DNA of 64,000 bases, from NCBI RefSeq assembly GCF_034932185.1, contig NZ_JAYGHW010000006.1, positions 1 through 64,000 on the forward strand, given 5' to 3'. Below, piece after piece: positions 25,198 through 33,910 of the stretch (position 1 is the stretch's first letter; every line of letters begins with the position of its first letter). Source of the stretch: Spirulina sp034932185 (GTDB taxonomy: Bacteria; Cyanobacteriota; Cyanobacteriia; Cyanobacteriales; Spirulinaceae). The notes under the pieces are model-generated. The model was not told the DNA's origin. It was given only the letters and a program-made list of their open reading frames with translations, and searched no databases. Made by a program: the position numbers and the translations under genes.

Positions 25198-25938
25198 GTG
25201 AGCAAGGAGAACCCACCCTCGGTGTTGCAGCGTTTAAAGCAGGACTTCAAGAATGACCTAATCGCCGGTCTATTGGTGATTATCCCCCTCGCCACGACGA
25301 TTTGGCTCATTTTCACCATTTCCCGTTGGGTCATTGCCCTGCTTACGGAGATCCCGAAACAGGTCAATCCGTTCCAAGGTCTTGACCCCTTTGTGAGTAA
25401 CCTCCTCAACCTCCTGGTGGGTTTGGCGGTTCCCTTGGGGTCTATTTTGCTGATTGGGTTAATGGCCCGGAATATTGTCGGGCAATGGTTACTGAATTTG
25501 GGGGAAAGTATCCTCCAATCCATTCCCCTTGCCGGTTCGGTGTATAACACCCTCAAGCAAATCCTCGAAACCCTCTTGCAGGATTCCAAAAGCAAGTTTC
25601 GCCGCGTGGTGATGGTGGAATATCCCCGGCGGGGGGTGTGGAGTATTGGCTTTGTAACGGGAACCTTGAGTCCTTCCTTGCAAGTCCATCTCGCTCAACC
25701 AATGTTGAGTGTGTTTATCCCCACTACCCCTAACCCCACCTCTGGCTGGTATGCAATCATCCCGGAGTCTGAGGCGATCACCCTCTCTATTTCCATTGAA
25801 GATGCCTTTAAGGTGCTAATATCTGGCGGCATTGTTAGCCCTCGCTCCCTTGGGGAAGTGCCGCCGGTTAAAACTGCCGAATCCGCCTATTCCGCTGTTC
25901 CTGTGGAATCTGCCCTTAACCCTGAGGGTAGCCATTAA
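25198..25938 (+). CDS. DUF502 family membrane protein
   Basis: A 246-residue protein of the DUF502 family, found in bacteria and plants, without an agreed biochemical role. Two hydrophobic helices lie at about 20-45 (LIAGLLVIIPLATTIWLIF) and 65-92 (LLNLLVGLAVPLGSILLIG). The conserved soluble block follows: IPLAGSVYNTLKQ, RRVVMVEYPRRGVWSIGFVTG near 135-155, and VFIPTTPNPTSGWY. The start is GTG at 25198, with a TACAAT box about 40 bases upstream (25157-25162). nusB follows 55 bases later. Confidence 0.88.
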   Translation: MSKENPPSVLQRLKQDFKNDLIAGLLVIIPLATTIWLIFTISRWVIALLTEIPKQVNPFQGLDPFVSNLLNLLVGLAVPLGSILLIGLMARNIVGQWLLNLGESILQSIPLAGSVYNTLKQILETLLQDSKSKFRRVVMVEYPRRGVWSIGFVTGTLSPSLQVHLAQPMLSVFIPTTPNPTSGWYAIIPESEAITLSISIEDAFKVLISGGIVSPRSLGEVPPVKTAESAYSAVPVESALNPEGSH

Positions 25939-25993
25939 CGGGTTGCTCTTCCTTTAACCCCCTCACCTTTCTTACGGAATTCTTTTTAAACCT

Positions 25994-26641
25994 ATGCCAG
26001 CCCGTCAACAACCCCGCCGCACCGCCCGTGAATTGACCCTTTTGGGGTTGAGCCAGGCCAGCGGTAATGATGAAAAACTTGCCCAGCAGGATCTCAATGC
26101 GTTGATCTTGGCGGCGGTGCGGACGTTGACCAGTGAGGTGCGCGATGCGTTGGAAACAGCGGGTTTGGAGGTGAAAAGGGGGAGCGATCGCCTCAATAAA
26201 AGCGAAATCCATGCCCCCGATGTCCACAGTGGCCGGGTGATGGTGCGGGAAGCGATTACCCTCACGGAGCAGGCGATCAACAGGTTAGGGGCGGCGTTAG
26301 ATCTACCGGAGATGATCACACTGGCGAATCAAAAGGATGTGCGAGACTATGCCTTTGAACTGATTGGCACGATTAAACGACGGAAAGCCGATATTAGCGC
26401 GGAACTGGAGCGATCGCTCGTGGACTGGTCTTTAAGTCGTCTCCCCCAGTTGGATCGCAATATCCTCATGATTGCGGTGGCCGAAATCCGCTATCACCAG
26501 ATTCCCAACCAAGTGGCCATCAATGAAGCGGTGGAATTGGCCAAACGTTATTCTGATGAAGAAGCGGCCCGCTTTATCAATGGAGTCTTACGGCGGTTTA
26601 CGAATCAAAAACCGCTGGTGGTGGCTGAACCAGAGGTTTAG
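25994..26641 (+). CDS. nusB: Transcription antitermination factor NusB
   Basis: A 215-residue protein, longer than E. coli NusB because of a cyanobacterial insertion (about 30-110). It opens with ARQQPRRTARELTLLGLSQA, the Arg-rich first helix that binds boxA RNA with NusE. The C-terminal core has DRNILMIAVAEIRYH and VAINEAVELAKRY, the family signature, and ends in the helix FINGVLRRF. It takes part in rRNA transcription antitermination. It sits between DUF502 and ftsY on the same strand with spacings of about 55-60 bases, so a single transcript is likely. Confidence 0.93.
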   Translation: MPARQQPRRTARELTLLGLSQASGNDEKLAQQDLNALILAAVRTLTSEVRDALETAGLEVKRGSDRLNKSEIHAPDVHSGRVMVREAITLTEQAINRLGAALDLPEMITLANQKDVRDYAFELIGTIKRRKADISAELERSLVDWSLSRLPQLDRNILMIAVAEIRYHQIPNQVAINEAVELAKRYSDEEAARFINGVLRRFTNQKPLVVAEPEV

Positions 26642-26700
26642 CCCCCTGCCCCAAACATCGAAAACCTTGAGAATTCTGCCCCCTACGCTCCAAAAACGCT

Positions 26701-28212
26701 GTGTTTAATTGGTTCAACCGCAAAAAAAAAGCTGAGAACGAGCAAACTCCCCCCCCCGCGACCCCGCCGGTTAAAGCTCCCATTGAGCCTGAGCCGCCTC
26801 CAGAGTCCACCGCTGATCTCGATTATCTCCAATGGGCAAAGGCGGCTTATCAAACCATCCAGCAAAAGCAGGAAACACCGCAACCTGTTGAGGAAGTGGC
26901 GGCTTCAGAGCCGGAAGTGGCGGCCCCCGCAACGCCGACAGCGGTTGATGTTGCTGAAACCCTTACAGAACAAGTCGTTGAGGTGGTGGACTCATCCCAA
27001 CGGGATCAACCAGCCCCACCGGCAGCCGTTACTGAACCTGAAGCGGCGGCAGATCTGGCGGAAGCCTCTCCCATTGAGCCAGATCCGACGGAAGTCTCCA
27101 CACCCGAACCCAGCCAACCGGCTTGGATGCGCAAATCTGACGGGTTGGAGCGACTGAAGGAAACGGCTTTGGTGGAGGAGGAGGAAGATCCGGAGCCAGT
27201 CTTGGCCTTTGATGAGGATTTCCTCTGGTCGGCGCGGATTTTAGCAGAGCAGGGCCGCAGTCCCGATGAAATTGATCTGGAAGAAATTAGTTGGTTGAAA
27301 CGGTTGCGGGAGGGTTTGGGTAAAACCCGCCGCAGTTTGATCAATCAACTGAAGGCAATTGTGGGTCAGGGGCCGCTCAATGAGGCGGCGGTGATGGAGA
27401 TTGAGGCCCTCTTGCTTCAGGCGGATGTGGGGGTTGCCGCTACAGACTACATTATTGAAACGCTGCAAGCCCGGTTAAGGGAGGAGGCTCTGCCCCCAGA
27501 GGAGGCGATCGCTTACCTGAAGGAAATCCTCTGCAAGATCCTCGATCACCCCCTCCCCGATCCCAGCAATGCCGCCCTTGTTCCCGCTGATGACCGGCTC
27601 AATATTTGGCTGATGACGGGGGTGAATGGCGCGGGGAAAACCACCACGATTGGTAAATTGGCCAATTTGGCCCAAAAATCCGGTTATCCCACGTTAATTG
27701 CTGCCGCCGATACGTTCCGGGCCGCTGCCGTTGAACAGGTGAAGGTGTGGGGGGAACGCACCAATACCCCTGTAATTGCCAATCCGGGCCAGAATACCGA
27801 CCCGGCTGCGGTGGTTTATGATGCGATCGCCGCCGCCCAAGCCCGCAATATTCAACTCCTCCTCGTCGATACCGCTGGCCGCCTCCAAAACAAGAAAAAC
27901 CTGATGGAGGAACTGGCGAAAATTCGCCGCATTATCGACAAAAAAGCCCCCAACGCCGTCGTTGAGTCCCTCCTTGTCCTCGATTCCACCCTCGGACAAA
28001 ATGGTCTCCGCCAAGCCGAAGTGTTTTCCACCGCAGCCCAACTCAGTGGCGTTGTCCTCACCAAACTCGACGGCACAGCGAAGGGGGGCGTTGCCCTCGC
28101 CGTCGCCCAACAGTTAAACCTCCCGATCCGCTTTATTGGGGCCGGGGAAGGGATTGAAGATCTCCGGCCCTTTTCCAGTTATGAATTTGTCGAAGCCCTA
28201 CTCAGTGATTGA
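26701..28212 (+). CDS. ftsY: Signal recognition particle receptor FtsY
   Basis: A 503-residue SRP receptor GTPase that docks ribosome-SRP complexes at the membrane. The start is GTG (first residues FNWFNRKKK). Residues about 15-160 form an acidic, Pro/Glu/Ala-rich A domain. The N domain begins near 195 (WLKRLREGLGKTRRSLINQL). The G domain has G1 GVNGAGKTTTIGKLA near 308, DTAGRLQNKKNLMEEL with DTAGR near 391, and TKLDGTAKGG near 457. It is adjacent to nusB upstream, and followed by a large imperfect hairpin (28215-28299) before the phosphatase gene. Confidence 0.95.
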   Translation: MFNWFNRKKKAENEQTPPPATPPVKAPIEPEPPPESTADLDYLQWAKAAYQTIQQKQETPQPVEEVAASEPEVAAPATPTAVDVAETLTEQVVEVVDSSQRDQPAPPAAVTEPEAAADLAEASPIEPDPTEVSTPEPSQPAWMRKSDGLERLKETALVEEEEDPEPVLAFDEDFLWSARILAEQGRSPDEIDLEEISWLKRLREGLGKTRRSLINQLKAIVGQGPLNEAAVMEIEALLLQADVGVAATDYIIETLQARLREEALPPEEAIAYLKEILCKILDHPLPDPSNAALVPADDRLNIWLMTGVNGAGKTTTIGKLANLAQKSGYPTLIAAADTFRAAAVEQVKVWGERTNTPVIANPGQNTDPAAVVYDAIAAAQARNIQLLLVDTAGRLQNKKNLMEELAKIRRIIDKKAPNAVVESLLVLDSTLGQNGLRQAEVFSTAAQLSGVVLTKLDGTAKGGVALAVAQQLNLPIRFIGAGEGIEDLRPFSSYEFVEALLSD

Positions 28213-28214
28213 AG

Positions 28215-28299
28215 AACCCCACCCACAAGGGCAAGGGAAAATTCCCCATCTCCCGCAAAGGACTTGGCCTGCCTTGAGGGAATTTCCCTGGGCGGGGTT
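28215..28299. repeat. Large imperfect inverted repeat after ftsY
   Basis: The left arm AACCCCACCC...AGGGAAAATTCCC and the right arm GGGAATTTCCCTGGGCGGGGTT are complementary except for a 9-base insert and one extra A on the left. No long T-run follows. It may be an mRNA 3'-end structure or an operator. Confidence 0.5.
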
Positions 28300-28458
28300 A
28301 AGCATTGACAAAAGAATCAAACAATGCTATTGATTTTGAGACTACCTTGTCTGTGGCTGCCAACCTCACGCCAAAACCAGCCCGCTGGGTTGACCAAGCT
28401 CAAGTTCACAGTATTTTAACGCCCTACTCCCGCACTCCTTGCGAACGTAACCCCAGTA

Positions 28459-29850
28459 ATGACGGCCGCACCGCTTCCCCATCCCTCCAATCCTGACCTG
28501 GCCTCCGCACGCGCTGAGGCCTCCGCCGTCGCTGGCCTTAAGGAGTTAGTCGCCCGTCTGCACCGTGAGCAAAACCGGATTCAAAATTTGCTCAGTTCCT
28601 TAGGGTTTGCCCTGCGGAGTTTTAATAATCTCAATCAATTTTTAGAAATTGTTCCTTTGATGGCGGCAAGGGTGACGGATGCCGATGGGGGGGCATTGGT
28701 GTTATTGCGCCCCGATGGTCAGCCCCGGTTAGAGCAACTCCATTGCCAGGAGGGCCATGCCTGTAAAGATATTCGCCGCGCCCTGGAAACTGCGACTCGG
28801 GAAATGGGCCAAGGGGCCGCTGGGACTCCGGAAGGGGGCTTTCAACCGGGGGGGTTGGATCAGCATCTCCAGGATTATCTGGGGGAAACGGTGCAACTGT
28901 TTGGCACGCCGATTTTAATTAAAAACCAGGAACGGGGACGACTGTATATTTTCAGTGATGCCCCGGATTATGCCTGGACGGGGACGCGGCGGAAGTTGGT
29001 GCAGTTGGTGGCGGATCAAACGGCGGTGGCGATCGCCAATCAGGAAATGACCAATGCCCTGCGCCAAAAGGAGCGCCTCGACCGGGAGCTAGAAATTGCC
29101 TCGGAAATTCAAGACCACCTGCTGCCCCGTCACTGCCCAACGATCTGGGGCGTGAATCTGGCCGCCAGTTGTCAAACTGCCAACCGCGTTGGCGGCGATT
29201 ATTACGACTTTATCCCCACCACCTACGCCCAATTTAGTCGGGAAAATACCGTTCTCCCCGCCTGCCCTTGGGGGATTGTGATTGGCGATGTCATGGGCAA
29301 AGGGGTTCCGGCGGGGTTAATTATGACAATGACTAGGGGAATGCTGCGGGCGGAGGTGCTGAACCGCCATAGCCCGGCGCACATTGTCCAACACCTCAAT
29401 CAGGTCATGTACGCGGATTTGGAAAATTCCCACCGCTTTCTGACGTTGTTTTATTCGGAATACAACCCGAAAACGCAAATCCTCTCCTATACCAATGCGG
29501 CCCACCATCCCCCCTTACTCTGGCAGGCAGCAACGCGATCGCTCCTCAAGCTCGATACTTGGGGGATGCTGATCGGCCTCGATATTGATTCAGCCTATGA
29601 AGATGCCGAAATCCAACTGGCCTCGGGGGATACAGTGGTCTATTTCACCGACGGTTTTACCGATGCCATGAACCAATCGGGCGATCGCTTTGATGAAGAG
29701 CGGTTTAACCATGCCTTTGAATGGGCCTGTCAACAGGGCTATCATTCCCAATCCATCCTCGATCATCTCTTTCAAGAAGTGGCCACCTTTGTGGGCCCAG
29801 GGGAAACCCATGGCGATGACATGACCCTAGTCGTGTTACAGGTGGACTAG
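28459..29850 (+). CDS. GAF domain PP2C-type (SpoIIE/RsbU) serine phosphatase
   Basis: A 463-residue signalling phosphatase. A GAF domain fills about 40-200 (NLNQFLEIVPLMAARVTDAD, then VQLVADQTAVAIANQEM). A coiled linker carries LDRELEIASEIQDHLLP, typical of RsbU proteins. The catalytic PP2C domain starts near 240 with the metal ligands in RVGGDYYDF and GDVMGKGVPAGL, DTVVYFTDGFTDAMN near 391 and GDDMTLVVLQ at the end. Such enzymes dephosphorylate anti-sigma-antagonist-like (STAS) proteins. No STAS or switch kinase partner is nearby. ATG at 28459; the frame is open only a little upstream. Confidence 0.88.
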   Translation: MTAAPLPHPSNPDLASARAEASAVAGLKELVARLHREQNRIQNLLSSLGFALRSFNNLNQFLEIVPLMAARVTDADGGALVLLRPDGQPRLEQLHCQEGHACKDIRRALETATREMGQGAAGTPEGGFQPGGLDQHLQDYLGETVQLFGTPILIKNQERGRLYIFSDAPDYAWTGTRRKLVQLVADQTAVAIANQEMTNALRQKERLDRELEIASEIQDHLLPRHCPTIWGVNLAASCQTANRVGGDYYDFIPTTYAQFSRENTVLPACPWGIVIGDVMGKGVPAGLIMTMTRGMLRAEVLNRHSPAHIVQHLNQVMYADLENSHRFLTLFYSEYNPKTQILSYTNAAHHPPLLWQAATRSLLKLDTWGMLIGLDIDSAYEDAEIQLASGDTVVYFTDGFTDAMNQSGDRFDEERFNHAFEWACQQGYHSQSILDHLFQEVATFVGPGETHGDDMTLVVLQVD

Positions 29851-29893
29851 CGCTACAATGGCTCTCAACGTGGTTATTGTTGGGAGATTTGCG

Positions 29894-30085
29894 ATGCCGG
29901 ATGTAATCCTTTTGGGGCCATGGCCCGCAATTGATGCCCCTGGGCTTTTAGCTCAGGCGGTGAGTGATCCTGACATCCTCGGCCAGATCCAAGCAGGATT
30001 TCAGAATTTTATGCAATCGGGGCAGGTGTGGGCCATGGTGATTGGCATTGTGATCGGCTATGGGATCCGGAGTCTGACGAGTTAG
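29894..30085 (+). CDS. Small single-helix membrane protein
   Basis: A 63-residue peptide, MPDVILLGPWPAIDAPGLLA, with an amphipathic middle and a C-terminal hydrophobic helix (VWAMVIGIVIGYGIRSL). GGGAG about 8 bases before ATG 29894 favours this start over ATG 29858. TACAAT at 29853-29858 is a candidate -10. The family is not recognised. Possibly a small thylakoid or plasma-membrane component. Confidence 0.6.
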   Translation: MPDVILLGPWPAIDAPGLLAQAVSDPDILGQIQAGFQNFMQSGQVWAMVIGIVIGYGIRSLTS

Positions 30086-30456
30086 GGGGTGAATGGGTTT
30101 TTGTGGGGATCACCCTTGGAAAATGTCAAGAATCCCTCACAATGATGATCGGCATGGGGGCGATCGCTCCCCTTAATCCCCACCACCAACCCCAGATCCC
30201 ATCCCTAATCCTGGTGAGGAGTCGTAAAAATGATAAGTAATCCCTGTTTAACAGACCGTTTAGATAAGTTATTTCCACTTAAGCAACATTTTAGTTGTTA
30301 AACTGGAATCGTTACCCTATATGTAATAACAGAGAACTTTCTGAGCTGGGGTACTGTTCCCTCTAGCTACGGTCTTTGCAGTCGCCATCACCCCCCTCAT
30401 CTGACCAAGCGTTAGGATGGGGTATCAATATCCAATCACAAGGAGACAACCCACTG
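30086..30456 (+). promoter_or_regulatory. Leader and promoter region of ado
   Basis: No gene is seen. TTGTTA followed about 18 bases later by TATATG in the region 30290-30330 is a candidate promoter. The strong AAGGAGA before the ado ATG is the ribosome-binding site. A frame that continues upstream of the ado ATG from 30376 is not conserved-looking. Confidence 0.4.
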
Positions 30457-31152
30457 ATGCAGGAACTCGCCGTCCGTCCTGAACTAGACTTTACGAGTAA
30501 AGCCTACAAAGACGCTTACAGCCGGATTAACGCCATTGTCATCGAGGGCGAAGAGGAAGCCTACAACAACTACATCGCCATGGGGGAAATGCTCCCGGAT
30601 CACCAAGAAGAGTTGATCAAGCTGGCAAAAATGGAAAATCGCCACATGAAAGGGTTTCAGTCCTGTGGCAAAAACCTGGATGTCACCCCCGATATGGAGT
30701 TTGCACAGAACTATTTTGCGCAACTCCATGGCAACTTTAAAACCGCCTACGAACAGGGCAACATTGTCACCTGCTTCTTAATTCAATCTTTGATTATTGA
30801 AGCCTTTGCGATCGCCGCCTACAACATCTACATCCCGGTCGCCGATCCCTTTGCCCGCAAAATCACCGAAGGTGTTGTTAAAGACGAGTACAAACATCTC
30901 AACTTTGGGGAAGTTTGGCTCAACGCCCATTTTGAAGAAGCCAAGGCTGAACTAGAAGCGGCCAACAAAGCCAACCTGCCCATCGTTTGGAAAATGCTCA
31001 ATCAAGTCGAGCAGGATGCCGCCATCCTCGGCATGGAAAAAGAAGCCCTCGTTGAAGACTTCATGATCAGCTACGGCGAAGCCCTCGCCAACATTGGTTT
31101 TACCACTCGCGACATCATGAAAATGTCTGCCTACGGTTTAACCGCCGCCTAG
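30457..31152 (+). CDS. ado: Aldehyde-deformylating oxygenase (alkane synthase)
   Basis: A 231-residue ferritin-like di-iron enzyme, exactly the family length. It converts long-chain fatty aldehydes to alkanes one carbon shorter plus formate, using oxygen and reduced ferredoxin. Ligands are visible: Glu in IEGEEEAYNNY near 31, ENRHMKGF (ExxH) near 60-63, Glu in LIIEAFAIAAY near 115, and KDEYKHLNFG (ExxH) near 144-147. The start MQELAVRPELDF follows AAGGAGA and is preferred over the longer frame. The aldehyde-supplying reductase aar is the next gene, but a terminator-like hairpin (31172-31206) separates them, so each probably has its own promoter. Confidence 0.96.
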   Translation: MQELAVRPELDFTSKAYKDAYSRINAIVIEGEEEAYNNYIAMGEMLPDHQEELIKLAKMENRHMKGFQSCGKNLDVTPDMEFAQNYFAQLHGNFKTAYEQGNIVTCFLIQSLIIEAFAIAAYNIYIPVADPFARKITEGVVKDEYKHLNFGEVWLNAHFEEAKAELEAANKANLPIVWKMLNQVEQDAAILGMEKEALVEDFMISYGEALANIGFTTRDIMKMSAYGLTAA

Positions 31153-31171
31153 ATCTGGGTCTGCAATGCTC

Positions 31172-31206
31172 ATGAGCCTGCCTGATGGGTAGGCTCATTG
31201 TTTTGG
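31172..31206 (+). terminator. Terminator after ado
   Basis: ATGAGCCT pairs with AGGCTCAT around a 10-base loop, followed by TGTTTT. It lies 20 bases past the ado stop. Confidence 0.7.
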
Positions 31207-31284
31207 GGATGCAATCCTGAACCCTTCCCCGAATTCTGCGGAGCGGCAGCCATCTCCTTGTAGGGATGAGCGGCCAGAGTCGGC

Positions 31285-31290
31285 TATAAT
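31285..31290 (+). promoter_or_regulatory. Candidate -10 box for the aar leader
   Basis: A perfect TATAAT in GGCTATAATGTC, about 230 bases before aar. The -35 region is weak. It would give an untranslated leader of roughly 220 nt. Confidence 0.5.
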
Positions 31291-31295
31291 GTCAA

Positions 31296-31510
31296 AAATC
31301 TTAACGACAAGCGACACCGTGCGAGGCGAGATTGTCTAGACAGTCCTGGTCAAGGGCTTCAGCGCTCTACTGAGTGAAAACTGAGTGAAATAGGTCGTAC
31401 CGCGCCCATTACTCCCATCGCTTGATCTCCAAAGTCCTGGCATCTTTCCGCTAGGAAATATCCAAATCACATTTATCGCTCGTTATCTGCAAACGAGCCT
31501 TTTCTTCATA
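31296..31510 (+). ncRNA. Candidate structured leader RNA or small RNA upstream of aar
   Basis: From the TATAAT box to just before the aar ATG there is no frame of useful length. The tract contains a direct repeat of CTGAGTGAAA (about 31372-31395). It ends in the terminator-like hairpin GCTCGTT-N7-AACGAGC (31478-31498) followed by CTTTTCTTC. This is the form of a short terminated transcript or an attenuator. No known RNA family was recognised. Confidence 0.4.
31478..31507 (+). terminator. Terminator-like hairpin directly in front of aar
   Basis: A 7-bp perfect stem GCTCGTT/AACGAGC with a 7-nt loop and a T-rich tail, ending about 10 bases before the aar ATG. It also occupies the place of the ribosome-binding site, and no clear AGGAG is seen, so it could control both transcription and translation. 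Confidence 0.5.
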
Positions 31511-31517
31511 ACTGCCC

Positions 31518-32540
31518 ATGTTTGGTCTTATCGGTCACTTGACGAATCTCGAACACGCTCAAGGCAAAGCCCATGAACTTGGTTACACCGAGTATGGCAA
31601 CCAAGGGCTGGATTTTTGGTGCTCTGCGCCGCCGCAAATCATTGATCATGTCAAAATTACCAGCCTCACAGGCCAGGTGATTGAGGGGAAATACATTGAA
31701 TCTTGCTTTTTGCCGGAAATGCTAGCCCAGCGGCGGATTAAATCAGCGATTCGGAAAGTGCTCAATGCCATGGCCACCGCCCAAAAAGAGGGATTGAACA
31801 TTACCGCACTGGGGGGATTTTCCTCGGTTATTTTTGAAAATTATAATCTCAGTCAAAATAAACAAGTTCGTAATGTCGAACTGGACTTTACCCGGTTTAC
31901 CACCGGCAACACCCACACGGCTTACATTATTTGTCGGCAATTGGAAATCTGTGGCCCACAGTTGGGGATTGATTTAGCTCAGGCAACGGTGGCAGTTTGT
32001 GGGGCGACGGGGGATATTGGCAGCGCTGTCTGCCGCTGGCTGGATCGCAAAACCAATGTGCAGGATTTGCTCTTGATTGCTCGTAACCGTGATCGGCTCA
32101 ATGAGCTACAAAGTGAATTGGGGCGGGGCAAGATCATGGATTTGGAGGAAGCGCTCCCCTTAGCAGATATTGTGGTGTGGGTGGCGAGTATGCCCCGTGG
32201 CGTAGATATCAATGGCATTCCTTTGAAAAAGCCCTGTTTGTTGATTGATGGTGGCTATCCTAAAAACTTAGATCGGATGGTGGCTCAGGAAGGGGTGCAT
32301 TTCTTAAAGGGCGGCTTAGTGGAGCATGAAATTGAAATGGATTTCCGCTTTATGAGTTGGGCGGATATGTCGGTGGCTGGTCAGCCGCTGTTTGCTTGTT
32401 TTGCGGAGGCGATGCTCTTGGAGTTTGAGCAGTGGCATACGAATTTTTCCTGGGGACGTAACCACATTACGCTGGAAAAAATGGAGCAGATTGGCGCTGC
32501 TTCCCTGAAACATGGGTTCCGGCCTTTATTGCTCCAATAA
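31518..32540 (+). CDS. aar: Long-chain acyl-[acyl-carrier-protein] reductase
   Basis: A 340-residue NADPH-dependent reductase that turns acyl-ACP into the fatty aldehyde used by Ado. The N-terminal family block MFGLIGHLTNLEHAQ is intact. The Rossmann motif VCGATGDIGSAVCRWL is near 158-173. The catalytic cysteine lies in the block PLFACFAEAMLLEFE near 294, by position in the family. accA follows 81 bases downstream, linking acyl-chain supply to alkane synthesis. The leader is unusually long and ends in a terminator-like hairpin. Confidence 0.96.
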   Translation: MFGLIGHLTNLEHAQGKAHELGYTEYGNQGLDFWCSAPPQIIDHVKITSLTGQVIEGKYIESCFLPEMLAQRRIKSAIRKVLNAMATAQKEGLNITALGGFSSVIFENYNLSQNKQVRNVELDFTRFTTGNTHTAYIICRQLEICGPQLGIDLAQATVAVCGATGDIGSAVCRWLDRKTNVQDLLLIARNRDRLNELQSELGRGKIMDLEEALPLADIVVWVASMPRGVDINGIPLKKPCLLIDGGYPKNLDRMVAQEGVHFLKGGLVEHEIEMDFRFMSWADMSVAGQPLFACFAEAMLLEFEQWHTNFSWGRNHITLEKMEQIGAASLKHGFRPLLLQ

Positions 32541-32621
32541 ACACTGCGTTTTGTTGAGTTGACAGGGGGCGATCGCGCCCCTTGTCGCGCCTATCCCTCA
32601 TTCAATTCCCCATCCCCTGCC

Positions 32622-33605
32622 ATGAGTGCTACCAAAAATCGTCCCTTTCTCTTAACCTTTGAAAAACCCCTCTGTGAGTTAGAGTCGCGCATTGAGCAAA
32701 TTCGCGAACTGGCGCAGGAAAATAACGTCGATGTTTCTGACAAAATTCGGGAGTTGGAGGCGAAAGCAGAACAATTGCGCCAGGAAATTTTTAGTAGTCT
32801 TACCCCGGCCCAGCGGCTGCAATTGGCTCGCCATCCCCGCCGCCCTTCGACGTTGGACTATATCCAAGCGATGTGTGATGAATGGGTAGAACTCCATGGC
32901 GATCGCGGTGGCAGTGATGATCCCGCTCTAGTGGGGGGCGTTGCTCGTCTCGGGGGTGTGCCGGTGGTGATGTTGGGGCATCAAAAGGGACGGGATACGA
33001 AGGATAATGTGCTGCGCAATTTTGGCATGGCTTCACCGGGGGGTTATCGCAAAGCCCTGCGTTTAATGGAGCACGCCAACCGCTTTGGAATGCCAATTTT
33101 AACGTTCATTGATACCCCCGGCGCTTGGGCTGGTTTGGAGGCGGAACAGTTGGGCCAGGGGGAGGCGATCGCCTATAACCTCCGAGAAATGTTTAGCTTT
33201 GATGTACCCATCCTCTGTACAGTGATTGGTGAAGGCGGTTCCGGGGGAGCCTTGGGCATTGGCGTGGGCGATCGCATCCTCATGTTTGAGCACGCCGTCT
33301 ACACCGTTGCCACCCCCGAAGCCTGCGCCGCCATCCTCTGGAAAGATGCAGCCAAAGCCCCCCAAGCCGCCGCCGCCCTCAAAATCACCGCCCTCGACCT
33401 GAAAAACCTCGGCATTTTAGACGAAATTATCCCCGAACCCGCCAGCGGGGCCCACGCTGACCCCCTGACAGCGGCCCAAACCCTCAAAACCAGCCTGCTC
33501 CATAACCTAGAAATTCTCCTCGCCATGACCCCAGGAGAGCGTCAAGCCGCCCGCTATCAAAAATTTCGTCACATGGGCCAATTTCAAGAACAGCTAGAAG
33601 CCTAA
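32622..33605 (+). CDS. accA: Acetyl-CoA carboxylase carboxyltransferase subunit alpha
   Basis: A 327-residue subunit that with AccD transfers the carboxyl group from biotin to acetyl-CoA, the committing step of fatty-acid synthesis. The N-terminus is PFLLTFEKPLCELESRIEQI with a coiled-coil segment. The crotonase-like core has GDRGGSDDPALVGG, GHQKGRDTKDN, FIDTPGAWAGLEAEQLGQGE near 170 and GEGGSGGALGIGVGDRI near 212, with the oxyanion glycines. The start at 32622 (MSATKNRPF) is preferred over the frame from 32559, which lacks conservation-like sequence. It follows aar and probably shares transcripts with it. Confidence 0.95.
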   Translation: MSATKNRPFLLTFEKPLCELESRIEQIRELAQENNVDVSDKIRELEAKAEQLRQEIFSSLTPAQRLQLARHPRRPSTLDYIQAMCDEWVELHGDRGGSDDPALVGGVARLGGVPVVMLGHQKGRDTKDNVLRNFGMASPGGYRKALRLMEHANRFGMPILTFIDTPGAWAGLEAEQLGQGEAIAYNLREMFSFDVPILCTVIGEGGSGGALGIGVGDRILMFEHAVYTVATPEACAAILWKDAAKAPQAAAALKITALDLKNLGILDEIIPEPASGAHADPLTAAQTLKTSLLHNLEILLAMTPGERQAARYQKFRHMGQFQEQLEA

Positions 33606-33683
33606 GTACCCCTGGCCATGGGTAAGCTTCAGTAACCTTCCCCCGGTTATGATCTAGAGTGGTATACTGAGGGGGTAGGGAAA

Positions 33684-33875
33684 TTAACATTTTTTTACAT
33701 TCCTCTCATAACTGGCGAGAACAGCAGCCTTTGTGGCTTTCTCCAGGGCCAAGAACACCAGTTTTTGATCCTGCTTAACCTGCATTGCTCTCAGTGATGC
33801 CTCCCCATCAGGACAGTTTTCGGCGCTCTCTTGATTAAGGAAAGCCATCACCGATTTCGGATGCTGCGAGTTCAC
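33684..33875 (-). CDS. Possible small protein, 63 residues
   Basis: A GTG-started frame (second in-frame GTG-ATG pair at about 33848) encoding MAFLNQESAENCPDGEASLR, then AMQVKQDQKLVFLALEKATK and a Lys/Cys end. GAAAGG precedes the GTG. The composition is protein-like (soluble, amphipathic helices) and it lies antisense in the gap between accA and the SDR gene. It has no recognised family and may be spurious. Confidence 0.35.
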   Translation of the reverse strand: MNSQHPKSVMAFLNQESAENCPDGEASLRAMQVKQDQKLVFLALEKATKAAVLASYERNVKKC

Positions 33876-33910
33876 CCTTTCAACTTAATCAGCACTTAAT
33901 TTCAGATTGC

